From NCBI RefSeq assembly GCF_001999245.1, contig NZ_CP019630.1:3935001-3999000 (forward strand): a stretch of 64,000 nt of DNA, written 5' to 3'. Shown in pieces: positions 17,453 to 25,518 of the stretch. Source of the DNA: Roseibium algicola (GTDB lineage Bacteria > Pseudomonadota > Alphaproteobacteria > Rhizobiales > Stappiaceae). Position numbers and translations under genes: made by a program. Position 1 is the stretch's first letter, and every line of letters begins with the position of its first letter. The notes beneath the pieces are model-generated. The model searched no databases. It worked only from the letters and a program-made list of their open reading frames with translations, and was not told where the DNA came from.

Positions 17453-18688
17453 ATGACCAAGACAATCCTGTCCATCGGGACCTACGACACCAAGAATGCC
17501 GAACTGGAATTCATAGAGCAGACTATACGCGCCCAGGGCGGCGAGGTGCTGACGATGGATGTCAGCGTGCTGGGTGATCCTGCGATGCCGACCGGCATTT
17601 CCAAGCATGAGGTCGCCAGGGCGGGCGGCATGTCCATTGAGGACGTGATTGCGCAAGGCGACGAGAACAAGGCTTTTCAGGTGATGGCGCAGGGTGCGGC
17701 CAAGCTTGTTGCCGACCTTTATGCGCAAGGCCGTATCGATGGCATGATCGCGCTTGGCGGAACCATGGGGACGGACCTGGCACTTGATTGTGCCCAGGCG
17801 CTGCCGATGGGCGTACCGAAATTCATCGTGTCCACGGTCAGCTTCTCGTCTCTGATCCCGCCGGAACGGCTGGCGCCCGATATCCAGATGATCCTGTGGG
17901 CCGGTGGCCTTTATGGCCTCAACGAAATCTGCAAGTCGTCGCTGGCGCAGGCCGCGGGCGCCGTGCTGGGTGCCGCCAGGGCCGCGCAGATGCCGGATCG
18001 CTCAAAGCCGCTGGTCGGAATGACATCGCTTGGCTCAAGTTGCCTGTCCTATATGAAGCTTCTGAAACCGGCACTCGAAGACCGGGGGTACGAAGTTGCT
18101 GTCTTCCATTCCACCGGCATGGGCGGCATGGCTTTTGAAAGCCTGGCGCGGGAGGGAGCCTTCTGCTGCGTCATGGATTTCTGTCTGCAGGAATTCGGCA
18201 ATCTCCTGGCAGGGTCGCTGGTCAGCAGCGGGCCGGACCGGCTGCAGAATGCAGGCAGGCTGGGCACGCCGCAGATCGTGGCGCCGGGCGCGCTTGATCT
18301 GGTGGATTTTGCCGGCTGGCAGGAAATCCCGGCGCAATATGCCGACAGGCCGTTTCACGAGCACAATCGTCTGATCAAGAGCTCCGTCTTCAACCCGCAG
18401 GAGCGCCGTCAGTGGGCGAATGCACTCGCCGACCGGCTGGAGGCGGCCAAAGGGCCGACCCATTTCCTGTTGCCGCTTGGCGGTATCGAGGCCTGGGACA
18501 AGGAGGGCGAGGAAGCCCACGATCCGGAGGGGCTGGCGGCCTTCATCGACGAAGTCAGGACAGTCTTCCCAGGCCGCATCGAGACGACCGAGGTTTCGGC
18601 GCATATCAACGACAAGGCGTTTGCGGATGCTGCGCTTGGCGTTTTCGACAGATGGGTCGACGAAGGGATTGTCATGCGGGGCGGCTAA
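17453..18688 (+). CDS. Tm-1-like / UPF0261 family protein
   Basis: 411 residues beginning TKTILSIGTYDTKNAELEFI, the characteristic start of the UPF0261/Tm-1-like ATP-binding family; further family features are LGGTMGTDLALDCAQALPMG and GMTSLGSSC. The plant member Tm-1 binds viral replicase, and bacterial members have no firmly established reaction. The gene is the last of the tctCBA-aldehyde dehydrogenase operon and is followed by an intrinsic terminator, so it likely serves that pathway, but its chemistry is unknown. Confidence 0.85.
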   Translation: MTKTILSIGTYDTKNAELEFIEQTIRAQGGEVLTMDVSVLGDPAMPTGISKHEVARAGGMSIEDVIAQGDENKAFQVMAQGAAKLVADLYAQGRIDGMIALGGTMGTDLALDCAQALPMGVPKFIVSTVSFSSLIPPERLAPDIQMILWAGGLYGLNEICKSSLAQAAGAVLGAARAAQMPDRSKPLVGMTSLGSSCLSYMKLLKPALEDRGYEVAVFHSTGMGGMAFESLAREGAFCCVMDFCLQEFGNLLAGSLVSSGPDRLQNAGRLGTPQIVAPGALDLVDFAGWQEIPAQYADRPFHEHNRLIKSSVFNPQERRQWANALADRLEAAKGPTHFLLPLGGIEAWDKEGEEAHDPEGLAAFIDEVRTVFPGRIETTEVSAHINDKAFADAALGVFDRWVDEGIVMRGG

Positions 18689-18712
18689 GGCCGCCGCGCG
18701 TGCCACGAAAGG

Positions 18713-18740
18713 AAAAAGCGCCGACGAGCGGCGCTTTTTT
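18713..18740 (+). terminator. Rho-independent terminator of the tctCBA operon
   Basis: AGCGCCG (18717-18723) pairs with CGGCGCT (18729-18735) around a 5-nt loop, extended by A-tract (18713-18716) against the T-run (18736-18740). It is 25 bp past the stop of the UPF0261 gene and is a textbook intrinsic terminator; the A-tract also makes it workable on the opposite strand. Confidence 0.9.
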
Positions 18741-18823
18741 GGGTCGTGAGATGGGGCTTTAGCTTGTTCTTGTGATCTGAAGTCAGCCCGTGGCAAGTCG
18801 TTGCCTGTCACGGGCCTTGGTCA

Positions 18824-21385
18824 TCAGGAGCGTGGTTTCTGGTTTTCCGGATCGTAGAGCGGCTGATAGCCGACACCGGCGACCTCGACCGGGTAGGTTT
18901 CCGAGAAATACTCGACATTCAGCTTGCGGCCGACCTGGCAGTACTCCTGCGGCAGGTAGGCAAGAGCGATGTTCTTGCCGATGGTCGGGCCATAGGCGAC
19001 CGAGGTCGTGTAGGAAATACGGCCCAGGCTGTCGACCAGCGTCTTGCCCGTGTCCGGATCCTGCACCGGCATCGCGCCGACCGGGTAACGTTTGACACCG
19101 CTTGCATCTGTGTTCTCAAGCATCACCAGCGTGCAGAGCATGGCCGGTTGCTTGTCCCGCTCCCGGTACTCGACGTGTTTTGCCTTGCCGCGGAAATCCG
19201 CTTCCTTGACCTTCGGGCGGGCCAGATCAGCCTCCAGGAGGTTGTACTGGGTCAGAAGATCGGCGTTCTGCAGGCGCAGGGATTTTTCCATGCGGCGCGA
19301 GTTGGCGTAGGTTTCGACGCCGACCGCGATGACACCCGTGGACCGCAGAGCGTCCCAGACGGCCAGGCCGTCTTCGTACTTCATGTGCAGTTCCCAGCCC
19401 TGTTCACCGACATAGGACAGGCGCAGGGCCATGACGGACTTGCCGGCGATCTCGATCTGGCGGATGCCCGCAAACGGGAAGTTTTCCGGATCGAGTGCTG
19501 CCGGATCGGCAACCACTTTCTTCAGGTTCTCACGGGCGTTCGGGCCCCAGATGCCGATGGTGGTGTACTGCTCGCTGACGTCGGTCACCGTGACGTCGAA
19601 GCCTTTGTCCTCGGCGATGCGCTTCACATAGTGATAGTCGCGCGGACCGGCGTCCGCCCCGTCGACGATGCGGCAGCGGTCTGCCATGCGGAAGACCGTG
19701 AGGTCGGCACGCACGTTGCCTTCGTCATCTAGGAAGTGGGTGTAGATACCCTTGCCGATGTTGGCATCGCCGCCGATCTTCGCGGCACACAGCCACTCCA
19801 GCAGTTCCACGTGGTCCGGGCCTTCGACGTCGAACATGTAGAAGTGCGACAGATTGATGATGCCGCAGTTCTCGCTGAGTTCGAGCTGCTCGGCGTTGGA
19901 GACGCGCCAGAAATGGCGGTTGTCCCATTCGTTTTCACGAACCGGAACCCGGTCGCCGTATTTTTCCAGCAGATGCTCGTTGGCGGCATACCCATGCGCA
20001 CGTTCCCAGCCGCCCAGTTCCATGAAGTGGCCGCCGAGTTCAACCTCGCGGTCGTAGAACGGGGACCGCTTGACGCTGCGGCTCGTCAGGTAAGGCTCAC
20101 GCGGGTGGATCGCCGGGAAATAGATCTTCTGCGCAGCTTCGTAGCAGCGGTCCTCGATGTATTTCTCGGACAGCTGGTGGGAATAGAAGCGCGAATAGTC
20201 GATGGACGCATGGTCGATTTCGGTCCGGCCATCGGTGATCCAGTCAGCCAGCAGCTTGCCGTAGCCAGGTCCGTCCTTGACCCAGATCGCAACACAGTAC
20301 CACAGGCCGCGGACTTTCTGGCTTTCACCGCAGGAGGGGCCACCGGCCGCGGAAACCTGCAGGAGGCCGTTGAAGGAATGGCCTTCGTTGTAGCCGATCT
20401 CACCCAGGATCGGGGTCAGCTCCATGGCGCGCTCGAGCGGCTCCATGACCTGTTCCATTTCCAGATCGCGCTGGGAGGGGGACAGGCGGGCCTGATCCTT
20501 CTCAAGGAGATCGCGCGGGTGGCACATGCGCGGATGGTTCGGTTCGTAGTACCCCCACTCGATCTGGCCGCCTTCGGCCGTCTTGGGATCGCCCGTGTCG
20601 CGCATGTAGGCGGAGTTGCCCTGGTCGCGCAGCAGCGGATAGCCGATGTCCTTGCCGGTGCCTTCGAATTCGTTGTACGGGCCGAAGAAAGTCAGCGGGT
20701 GGTCGACCGGCATTACCGGCAGGTCTTCGCCAACCATTTCGGCAATCAGGCGGCCCCACAGACCGGCGCAGACGATGACATGGTCAGCCATGATCGTGCC
20801 GCGGTGGGTCTTGACACCTTTGATGTGGCCGTCCTCGACGATAAGGGACTGGGCCGGGGTATTGGCAAAGGCTTTCAGCTTGCCGGTCTTCTCGCCTTCA
20901 TCAACGAGCTTGCCTGCAACCGTCTGCGAGCGCGGGATGACGAGACCTGCATCCGGATCCCACATGCCGCCCTGGACCATGTCCTCTTCGATCAGCGGAA
21001 ACTTTTCCTTGATCTCGGCCGGAGTCACGAGGCGCACATTGGTGCCGAAGGCCTTGCCCGAGGTCACCTTGCGCTTGATTTCCTCCATCCAGGTGTCGTC
21101 GCCGGTGCGCGCGACTTCCAGACCGCCGACGCGGGCGTAGTGACCCATCTTGTCGAAGAAGTCGATGGAGTACTGGGTGGTCCAGACGGACAGGTAGTCG
21201 TGGCTGGTGGTGTAGCAGAAGTCGGACGCATGGGCCGTCGAACCGATGTCGGTCGGAATGCCGGACTTGTCGATGCCGACAATGTCGGTCCAGCCGCGTT
21301 CGATGAGGTGATGTGCGATCGACGCGCCGACGATACCGCCGAGACCGACGATGACGATCTGTGCCTTGTCAGGAAATGCTGACAT
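18824..21385 (-). CDS. FAD-dependent oxidoreductase / GcvT fusion (dimethylglycine or sarcosine dehydrogenase-like)
   Basis: 853 residues. The N-terminal half is a DAO-type FAD domain: IVIVGLGGIVGASIAHHL holds the dinucleotide fold (G14, G16, G17, G20) and His52 in STAHASDF sits where related dimethylglycine dehydrogenases attach FAD covalently. A middle FAO_M-like segment is followed by a GcvT aminomethyltransferase domain and C-terminal cap (about 470-850; GWERAHGYAANEHLLEKYG is typical). Such fusions demethylate N-methylated glycines and pass the one-carbon unit to tetrahydrofolate. AAGGAATGAG precedes the ATG. It stands alone on the minus strand; exact N-methyl substrate not determinable. 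Confidence 0.85.
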   Translation of the reverse strand: MSAFPDKAQIVIVGLGGIVGASIAHHLIERGWTDIVGIDKSGIPTDIGSTAHASDFCYTTSHDYLSVWTTQYSIDFFDKMGHYARVGGLEVARTGDDTWMEEIKRKVTSGKAFGTNVRLVTPAEIKEKFPLIEEDMVQGGMWDPDAGLVIPRSQTVAGKLVDEGEKTGKLKAFANTPAQSLIVEDGHIKGVKTHRGTIMADHVIVCAGLWGRLIAEMVGEDLPVMPVDHPLTFFGPYNEFEGTGKDIGYPLLRDQGNSAYMRDTGDPKTAEGGQIEWGYYEPNHPRMCHPRDLLEKDQARLSPSQRDLEMEQVMEPLERAMELTPILGEIGYNEGHSFNGLLQVSAAGGPSCGESQKVRGLWYCVAIWVKDGPGYGKLLADWITDGRTEIDHASIDYSRFYSHQLSEKYIEDRCYEAAQKIYFPAIHPREPYLTSRSVKRSPFYDREVELGGHFMELGGWERAHGYAANEHLLEKYGDRVPVRENEWDNRHFWRVSNAEQLELSENCGIINLSHFYMFDVEGPDHVELLEWLCAAKIGGDANIGKGIYTHFLDDEGNVRADLTVFRMADRCRIVDGADAGPRDYHYVKRIAEDKGFDVTVTDVSEQYTTIGIWGPNARENLKKVVADPAALDPENFPFAGIRQIEIAGKSVMALRLSYVGEQGWELHMKYEDGLAVWDALRSTGVIAVGVETYANSRRMEKSLRLQNADLLTQYNLLEADLARPKVKEADFRGKAKHVEYRERDKQPAMLCTLVMLENTDASGVKRYPVGAMPVQDPDTGKTLVDSLGRISYTTSVAYGPTIGKNIALAYLPQEYCQVGRKLNVEYFSETYPVEVAGVGYQPLYDPENQKPRS

Positions 21386-21406
21386 GTCTCATTCCTTTTT
21401 CATCGA

Positions 21407-21434
21407 CCGGAGCGCAGTCCGCCTGCGTCCGGTC
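21407..21434 (-). promoter_or_regulatory. Hairpin in the 5' leader of the FAD/GcvT oxidoreductase gene
   Basis: ACCGGA (21407-21412) pairs with TCCGGT (21429-21434) and, after one bulged G, CGCA (21414-21417) with TGCG (21425-21428), giving ten pairs with a 7-nt loop. It lies 22-49 nt upstream of the start codon on the minus strand. A leader control element or chance structure; no known riboswitch core is recognised. Confidence 0.35.
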
Positions 21435-21762
21435 CGTGCGACTGCACCGGATTTCCGTTTCGTGGCGGCAGTATCGCGACTGATCGACAGGCAAAATAGC
21501 GTAATTGCGTCATGGCGGCATAAGCGCCACGACACGGTGGTTCAAATCGTCAGGAAAAGCTGGCTTGTGATTGCGACAGGCTGGTCGTGTTTCGATAACG
21601 CGGCACGGCACGATAACTGTCGCGAAATATCAGGGAAATGTCAGGGTTTCGGGTGCGTGGTGAAGTATCCGGCAAGCGCGCCACGCCGGAAGGGAGTGGC
21701 GGCAAATGATAGGCATTGGCTGCGTTGCGCTCCGGCCATAATATCCGTCAGGTGAGGATGAG

Positions 21763-21803
21763 TGCCCCGGGAAACGCAAGCCGGAAAGCGGCGGCCCGGG
21801 GCA
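21763..21803 (-). terminator. Hairpin 16 nt downstream of the lipoprotein gene
   Basis: TGCCCCGGG (21763-21771) and CCCGGGGCA (21795-21803) are perfectly complementary with a 23-nt loop. It lies just past the stop on the minus strand, without a T-run. Confidence 0.6.
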
Positions 21804-21818
21804 ACGCGTCAGGTCCAA

Positions 21819-22484
21819 TCAGCGAATGCTGCAGTTGCCTGAAGTCGATGTGCTGTTGAGCGTGTAGCGCCACTTGGTCTTGCCGCCGTAGTAGCCAAGG
21901 CAGGGTCCGTCACAATAGCCGTTCTTGGCGTTCGAGAACTCCGAGAAACTGATGAAGCGGCAGCTGTTGCCGTCATAGGCGAACTTGTAGGTCCGCTTTG
22001 TGGTGCGGTCCTCGGCTGGGTCCTTTTCCTCTTCGGAAATCTCGACGATGCCGTTGCTGTAGGTGTAGCGCGAACAGATATTCCGCTTGTAGCCTTCCTC
22101 GATTTCCAGCTTGACGCAGTTGGTCCTGCCCTTGCCGGAGATGCTGCCGGAGGTCTTGACGCTTTTACCGTTCACAAACACGGTTCCCGCCTGGTTGTCC
22201 GGATCGGCGACCAGCAGATTGTCGCCGTTCTGGCGGATCAGAACGGCCGTGGTGCCTGTGCGGTTGTTGGTTTCGGTGAACGAACCCTTGTTGGTGTTGG
22301 AATAATAGTCCTTCTGCTCGATCTTGATATTCGAGGTCAGGAAAATCTTCTTGCTGCCGAGATCGAAGGTCGCGGGAGCTGATTTGGAGCTCTGGGCCGG
22401 GGGCGCGCCTTCCGGTGCCGTCGACTGGCAACCGGCCATGCCCAGCATTGAGGTCGTCAATGCCAGGAACAAAATCTTCTTCAC
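21819..22484 (-). CDS. Predicted lipoprotein of unknown function
   Basis: 221 residues with a bacterial lipoprotein signal ending in LGMAGC (lipid-modified Cys19), then a Gln/Ser/Pro-rich linker. The rest is polar and beta-like, with Cys pairs near NCVKLEIEEGYKRNICSRY, NSCRFISF and YCDGPCLGYYGG that could form disulfides in the periplasm. No known domain recognised. It is the third gene of a minus-strand cassette led by a caspase-fold protein; 111 bp separate it from the preceding gene, and AAGGAGA precedes its ATG. Function unknown. Confidence 0.7.
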   Translation of the reverse strand: MKKILFLALTTSMLGMAGCQSTAPEGAPPAQSSKSAPATFDLGSKKIFLTSNIKIEQKDYYSNTNKGSFTETNNRTGTTAVLIRQNGDNLLVADPDNQAGTVFVNGKSVKTSGSISGKGRTNCVKLEIEEGYKRNICSRYTYSNGIVEISEEEKDPAEDRTTKRTYKFAYDGNSCRFISFSEFSNAKNGYCDGPCLGYYGGKTKWRYTLNSTSTSGNCSIR

Positions 22485-22595
22485 AATAAGTCTCCTTCCG
22501 GGAAAATGTCCTCCATCTGGAGGATCTTGAAATTCGATGTAGATGGATGTGTTTCGAGCTGTGGTGGCGGGTCTGCCGGTGCGCTGTCCATGCCG

Positions 22596-23162
22596 TCACT
22601 TTCCATAGACATCGGTTTGCGGACCGTCCTGAACCTTGCAAATCAGCGAGGTCGGCTTTCCATAGGCGTACTTGAGCTGGGTGTTGGAGAAGTGCTCCTG
22701 CCTGAACTCCAGGATCCGGCACTCCTTGCCGTTCATTTCCAGCGTGAATGCGTTTTTCCGGATGTATCCGTCTTCAACCATTTCCATGGTGTGGACTGCA
22801 TGAAGACGGTCTGCCGAGAGCCGCTCAACATCCACGAAATGGACGATGGGGTCGCCGGATTTGGTTTTATTGACCCTCTCACCTGATCCCGTGCCGGTTG
22901 GTATCCGGACGCCTTCCGTTTCGAAGTTCGAGTGAAACGAAAAGGAATAGAACAGGTCATCGTTCCCGGCGAAGAAGATGGCGGCGAGATAGAACCACGC
23001 ACTGTGTTCCCAGACGCAGGACTGTGTGCCGTCGGCAAAACCGCAGATCGGCATGGTGATGTCGATCGTTATCGTCTTGCCGGACATGTCGTCCGCGCTT
23101 GCGTTTCCTGCAAAGCCGGCCGCAAGAAGCAGGCTGGCTGCCAGAGTTTTTATCGACCCCAT
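22596..23162 (-). CDS. Small secreted protein of unknown function
   Basis: 188 residues from the ATG at 23162, chosen because it opens a clean signal peptide (MGSIKTLAASLLLAAGFAGN then ASA) after GGGGCAAG; the frame extended to 23393 runs into the upstream gene's region. The mature protein contains an FHSNFETEGVRI stretch and four Cys residues (one in MPICGF, one in QSCVW, one in KECRI, one in SLICKV), suggesting periplasmic disulfides. No domain recognised. It lies 47 bp after the caspase-fold gene and before a lipoprotein gene, and probably shares their transcript. Confidence 0.65.
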   Translation of the reverse strand: MGSIKTLAASLLLAAGFAGNASADDMSGKTITIDITMPICGFADGTQSCVWEHSAWFYLAAIFFAGNDDLFYSFSFHSNFETEGVRIPTGTGSGERVNKTKSGDPIVHFVDVERLSADRLHAVHTMEMVEDGYIRKNAFTLEMNGKECRILEFRQEHFSNTQLKYAYGKPTSLICKVQDGPQTDVYGK

Positions 23163-23209
23163 CTTGCCCCGATCATCTGAAACTCGAGCACGTGTGCCGC
23201 ATTGCCAGG

Positions 23210-24622
23210 TCAGTCGCAATATTGCTGGCCGTTGAACGTGAAGCAGTTGCCTCCGGATGAGGAGGACTGGGGACTGGGTTTCGACTTCGTGTAACACTGC
23301 CCTGCTGAAGAGAGCAGTTGTCCGGCCGGGCAGGTTTTCAGAACACACTCGTTGTTCTTCAATACGTAGCGGGCGGAACAGGTCAGCGGACATAACCTGC
23401 CGTCGAGCTGCCGGAGTTTCTTCAGGACAGCCGCGTTGGGAGACAAGGACGCAAGCTGAAGCTTGGCTTCGTTCCTCAACGTGTCGAGAGCGCGGCCACT
23501 TTTCGGGCCCCAGACACCGTCTGGCGAACCTGCGTCGCAGCCAAGCCTGTTGAGTTCCACCTGGACGGCCCTCGTCAGTTCCTTCGGGTCGGACGGAACC
23601 GGAGCTTCGTTTATCGGTTGCTCGGCTTCGCTCGGTGCAAGACTTGCCTGGACCTGCGGCTTGTCTTCGAGGTCCTTCAGACGGTTGGCGGCTACACCTG
23701 CGAAAAGGCCGTTTGGAAACTGGGCGAGATAGGCGCGCAGTTCCGAGACGGAAGGATTGTCGCGAATGGCGGTCCAGTAGGCGACGTCGAGGCTGCCCTG
23801 GCTGCCGGCTTCTCCGGCGGTATCGTCTGGCAGCGGACCGTCTTCATAAAAGTAGAAATCACCGGTGATCGAGCTGACTTCCCAAGGCACCTGCCGGTCG
23901 GCGGTTTCGGCCAGAACATCGCGCCTGGCCTGCTTGAAGACGGATTCAATCGGCTCGCCGGGGCTGGTCTCAATGGCGCGGCTGAGGGCGGCCGTGTAGG
24001 GGGAATTTCCGGCGGAACCGTCCATCGCGACCTGCCCGGGTGACGTCGCATAGGCGATCAGGGTGCCCATGGGTGCATCGATGGGGGCAAGGCCACGGGT
24101 GGCCGAGCGGAAAGAGCCTTTGAAGGGATTGTTGCGGCAGGCATCCAGTACGACGATGTTCACCGGACTGCTGGACGAGTTCATCACCTTGAGGAAGTCG
24201 TTGACGTTGATGCCCTCAAGATCGACCTCGTCCTCATCCGCCAGAAGGGCGTTCACCGGGATAAGATAATTCTCCCCGCGTACCTGCACACCGTGCCCGG
24301 CGTAGTAGATCAGGCCTGCTTCGATCGACGAATCCCGCAAGGTGCGACCAAACTCGAGAAGTTCCCGCTTCATATCCCTGTAGTTGCCGTCGATGAGCTG
24401 CCTCACTTCGAAACCGGCATCGCCCAAGGTTTTTGCCATGAGAAGGGCGTCGTTTTCAGGGTTTTTCAGCGACTGGATATGCTCGTAATTCGAGTTGCCG
24501 ATGATGAGCGCGACACGCTTACCCGCAAAGGCGGATCCTGTACTAAAAATTATTTGAAGAAATACGATGGCCGTCAAAATGACGCTTAATCGAATAATAT
24601 GTGCTGGCAGCAAATAGTTCAC
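23210..24622 (-). CDS. Exported caspase-fold (peptidase C14/metacaspase-like) protein
   Basis: 470 residues; GTG start with GGGGG upstream. An N-terminal hydrophobic signal (about 12-33) ends at SAFAG, so the enzyme is exported. The caspase domain (about 35-250) begins RVALIIGNSNYEHI and has the catalytic dyad His110 in IYYAGHGVQ and Cys162 in VLDACRNNP. A short alpha-helical segment follows, then a peptidoglycan-binding-like repeat (AVQVELNRLGCDAG then PDGVWGPKSGRAL, about 352-385) and a Cys-rich, Ser-rich tail. Bacterial orthocaspases cleave after basic residues. It heads a cassette with two exported proteins of unknown function, possible substrates or partners. Confidence 0.85.
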   Translation of the reverse strand: MNYLLPAHIIRLSVILTAIVFLQIIFSTGSAFAGKRVALIIGNSNYEHIQSLKNPENDALLMAKTLGDAGFEVRQLIDGNYRDMKRELLEFGRTLRDSSIEAGLIYYAGHGVQVRGENYLIPVNALLADEDEVDLEGINVNDFLKVMNSSSSPVNIVVLDACRNNPFKGSFRSATRGLAPIDAPMGTLIAYATSPGQVAMDGSAGNSPYTAALSRAIETSPGEPIESVFKQARRDVLAETADRQVPWEVSSITGDFYFYEDGPLPDDTAGEAGSQGSLDVAYWTAIRDNPSVSELRAYLAQFPNGLFAGVAANRLKDLEDKPQVQASLAPSEAEQPINEAPVPSDPKELTRAVQVELNRLGCDAGSPDGVWGPKSGRALDTLRNEAKLQLASLSPNAAVLKKLRQLDGRLCPLTCSARYVLKNNECVLKTCPAGQLLSSAGQCYTKSKPSPQSSSSGGNCFTFNGQQYCD

Positions 24623-24796
24623 TTGTAGCCCCCGCTAAGTGAATGAAATAAAGGAGTTCTTGCTGATTACTCTCCTTTGTATAGCTGCAGCATCGGTTTC
24701 CTGTCCACAGCGTCAATGGAGGAAGACCATTGCCAAAGTGACGGGTTCGTCCTGTCTTCCGGTTTTGGTCTTGTATTTTTCGCGGGGGAAGGTGCT

Positions 24797-24821
24797 GGGC
24801 GTGCAGAACGGGGGCACGCCC
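24797..24821 (-). terminator. Hairpin downstream of the histidine phosphatase gene
   Basis: GGGCGTGC (24797-24804) pairs perfectly with GCACGCCC (24814-24821), loop 9 nt, 8 nt beyond the phosphatase stop on the minus strand. No T-run is present. Confidence 0.6.
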
Positions 24822-24828
24822 GCAGTCT

Positions 24829-25407
24829 TTAGCTCCAGACCGTTTCCTGTCCGTTTTCAAGCACATGAACCACGCCCTGCGGTTCCTTGAGGCTGAGGAT
24901 CCCGGTGTCATCGAGACCGAGAACGATACCCCGAATAACCTTGCCGATCTGGCCATGGGCCACTGCGATTGTCGGTCCCGTCAGGCCTGCAAGCCAGGCT
25001 CCGGCACGCTCACGCATCTGCTGCAGTGTCTCACCACCCGGCGCATCAAAATACCAGGTGTTGCCGGGCTTGCCGTTCATGTGTTCGGGATACTTCTCGA
25101 ACATCTCGGGCCTTGTCAGGCCGCTCAGACCGCCGACATCGATTTCGACGAGCAGGTCGGTTTCAACCGGCGAAAAGTCGAAGTTCTGCTGCAGGTACTG
25201 CGAGGTTTCCAGGGTTCGGCCCAAGGGGCTGACCATCTGGTCGTAACCTTCGGCTGATACCAGTTCGCGGGCGAGGATCTTTCCCAAGAGGGTCGCCTGC
25301 TCGCGTCCCTTTGCGGTCAGGGGAGAATCCAGCCGGCCTTGCGCACGGCCGATCAGGTTCCATTCTGTTTCGCCGTGGCGCATGAAGATGATTTTCGGAT
25401 GGGTCAT
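24829..25407 (-). CDS. Histidine phosphatase family protein (phosphoglycerate mutase-like)
   Basis: 192 residues starting MTHPKIIFMRHGETEWN; Arg10-His11-Gly12 is the phosphohistidine motif, and the second catalytic His lies in TIAVAHGQIGK. The length fits small cofactor-independent-of-metal acid phosphatases of this superfamily (GpmB/CobC/PhoE type) rather than the 2,3-bisphosphoglycerate mutase of glycolysis. Substrate unknown. No strong ribosome site is visible upstream, and it is transcribed away from the chemoreceptor gene's terminator, so it is probably a single-gene unit. Confidence 0.82.
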   Translation of the reverse strand: MTHPKIIFMRHGETEWNLIGRAQGRLDSPLTAKGREQATLLGKILARELVSAEGYDQMVSPLGRTLETSQYLQQNFDFSPVETDLLVEIDVGGLSGLTRPEMFEKYPEHMNGKPGNTWYFDAPGGETLQQMRERAGAWLAGLTGPTIAVAHGQIGKVIRGIVLGLDDTGILSLKEPQGVVHVLENGQETVWS

Positions 25408-25475
25408 CGGATTGTCTTTTTAAGTGTCATGTTGGCGGTCCGTTCGGGTCGAACCGGTTTTACAGGGGGGAAACT

Positions 25476-25503
25476 GGGCGGGCAGCAGTAGGTGCTCCCG
25501 CCC
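25476..25503 (-). terminator. Terminator hairpin of the chemoreceptor gene
   Basis: GGGCGGG (25476-25482) pairs with CCCGCCC (25497-25503), extended by AGCA/TGCT past one bulged C, with a 5-nt loop. It starts about 15 nt after the chemoreceptor stop on the minus strand. Confidence 0.65.
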
Positions 25504-25518
25504 GGCAGGCGTTTGATC

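Larger units (their letters stand above)
21386..21818. other. 433-bp gene-free stretch
   Basis: Holds the promoter and leader of the FAD/GcvT gene at its left and the terminator hairpin of the lipoprotein gene at its right. The longest frames (plus strand through 21755) have no ribosome site or recognisable protein character. Confidence 0.6.

Noticed and set aside
19736..21382. Long plus-strand open frame opposite the FAD/GcvT gene
   Set aside because: Mirror of a strongly recognised gene; no domain and no ribosome site.
21386..21500. Glycine riboswitch upstream of the FAD/GcvT gene
   Set aside because: A hairpin is present but I could not recognise the conserved glycine-riboswitch core; only reported as a leader hairpin.
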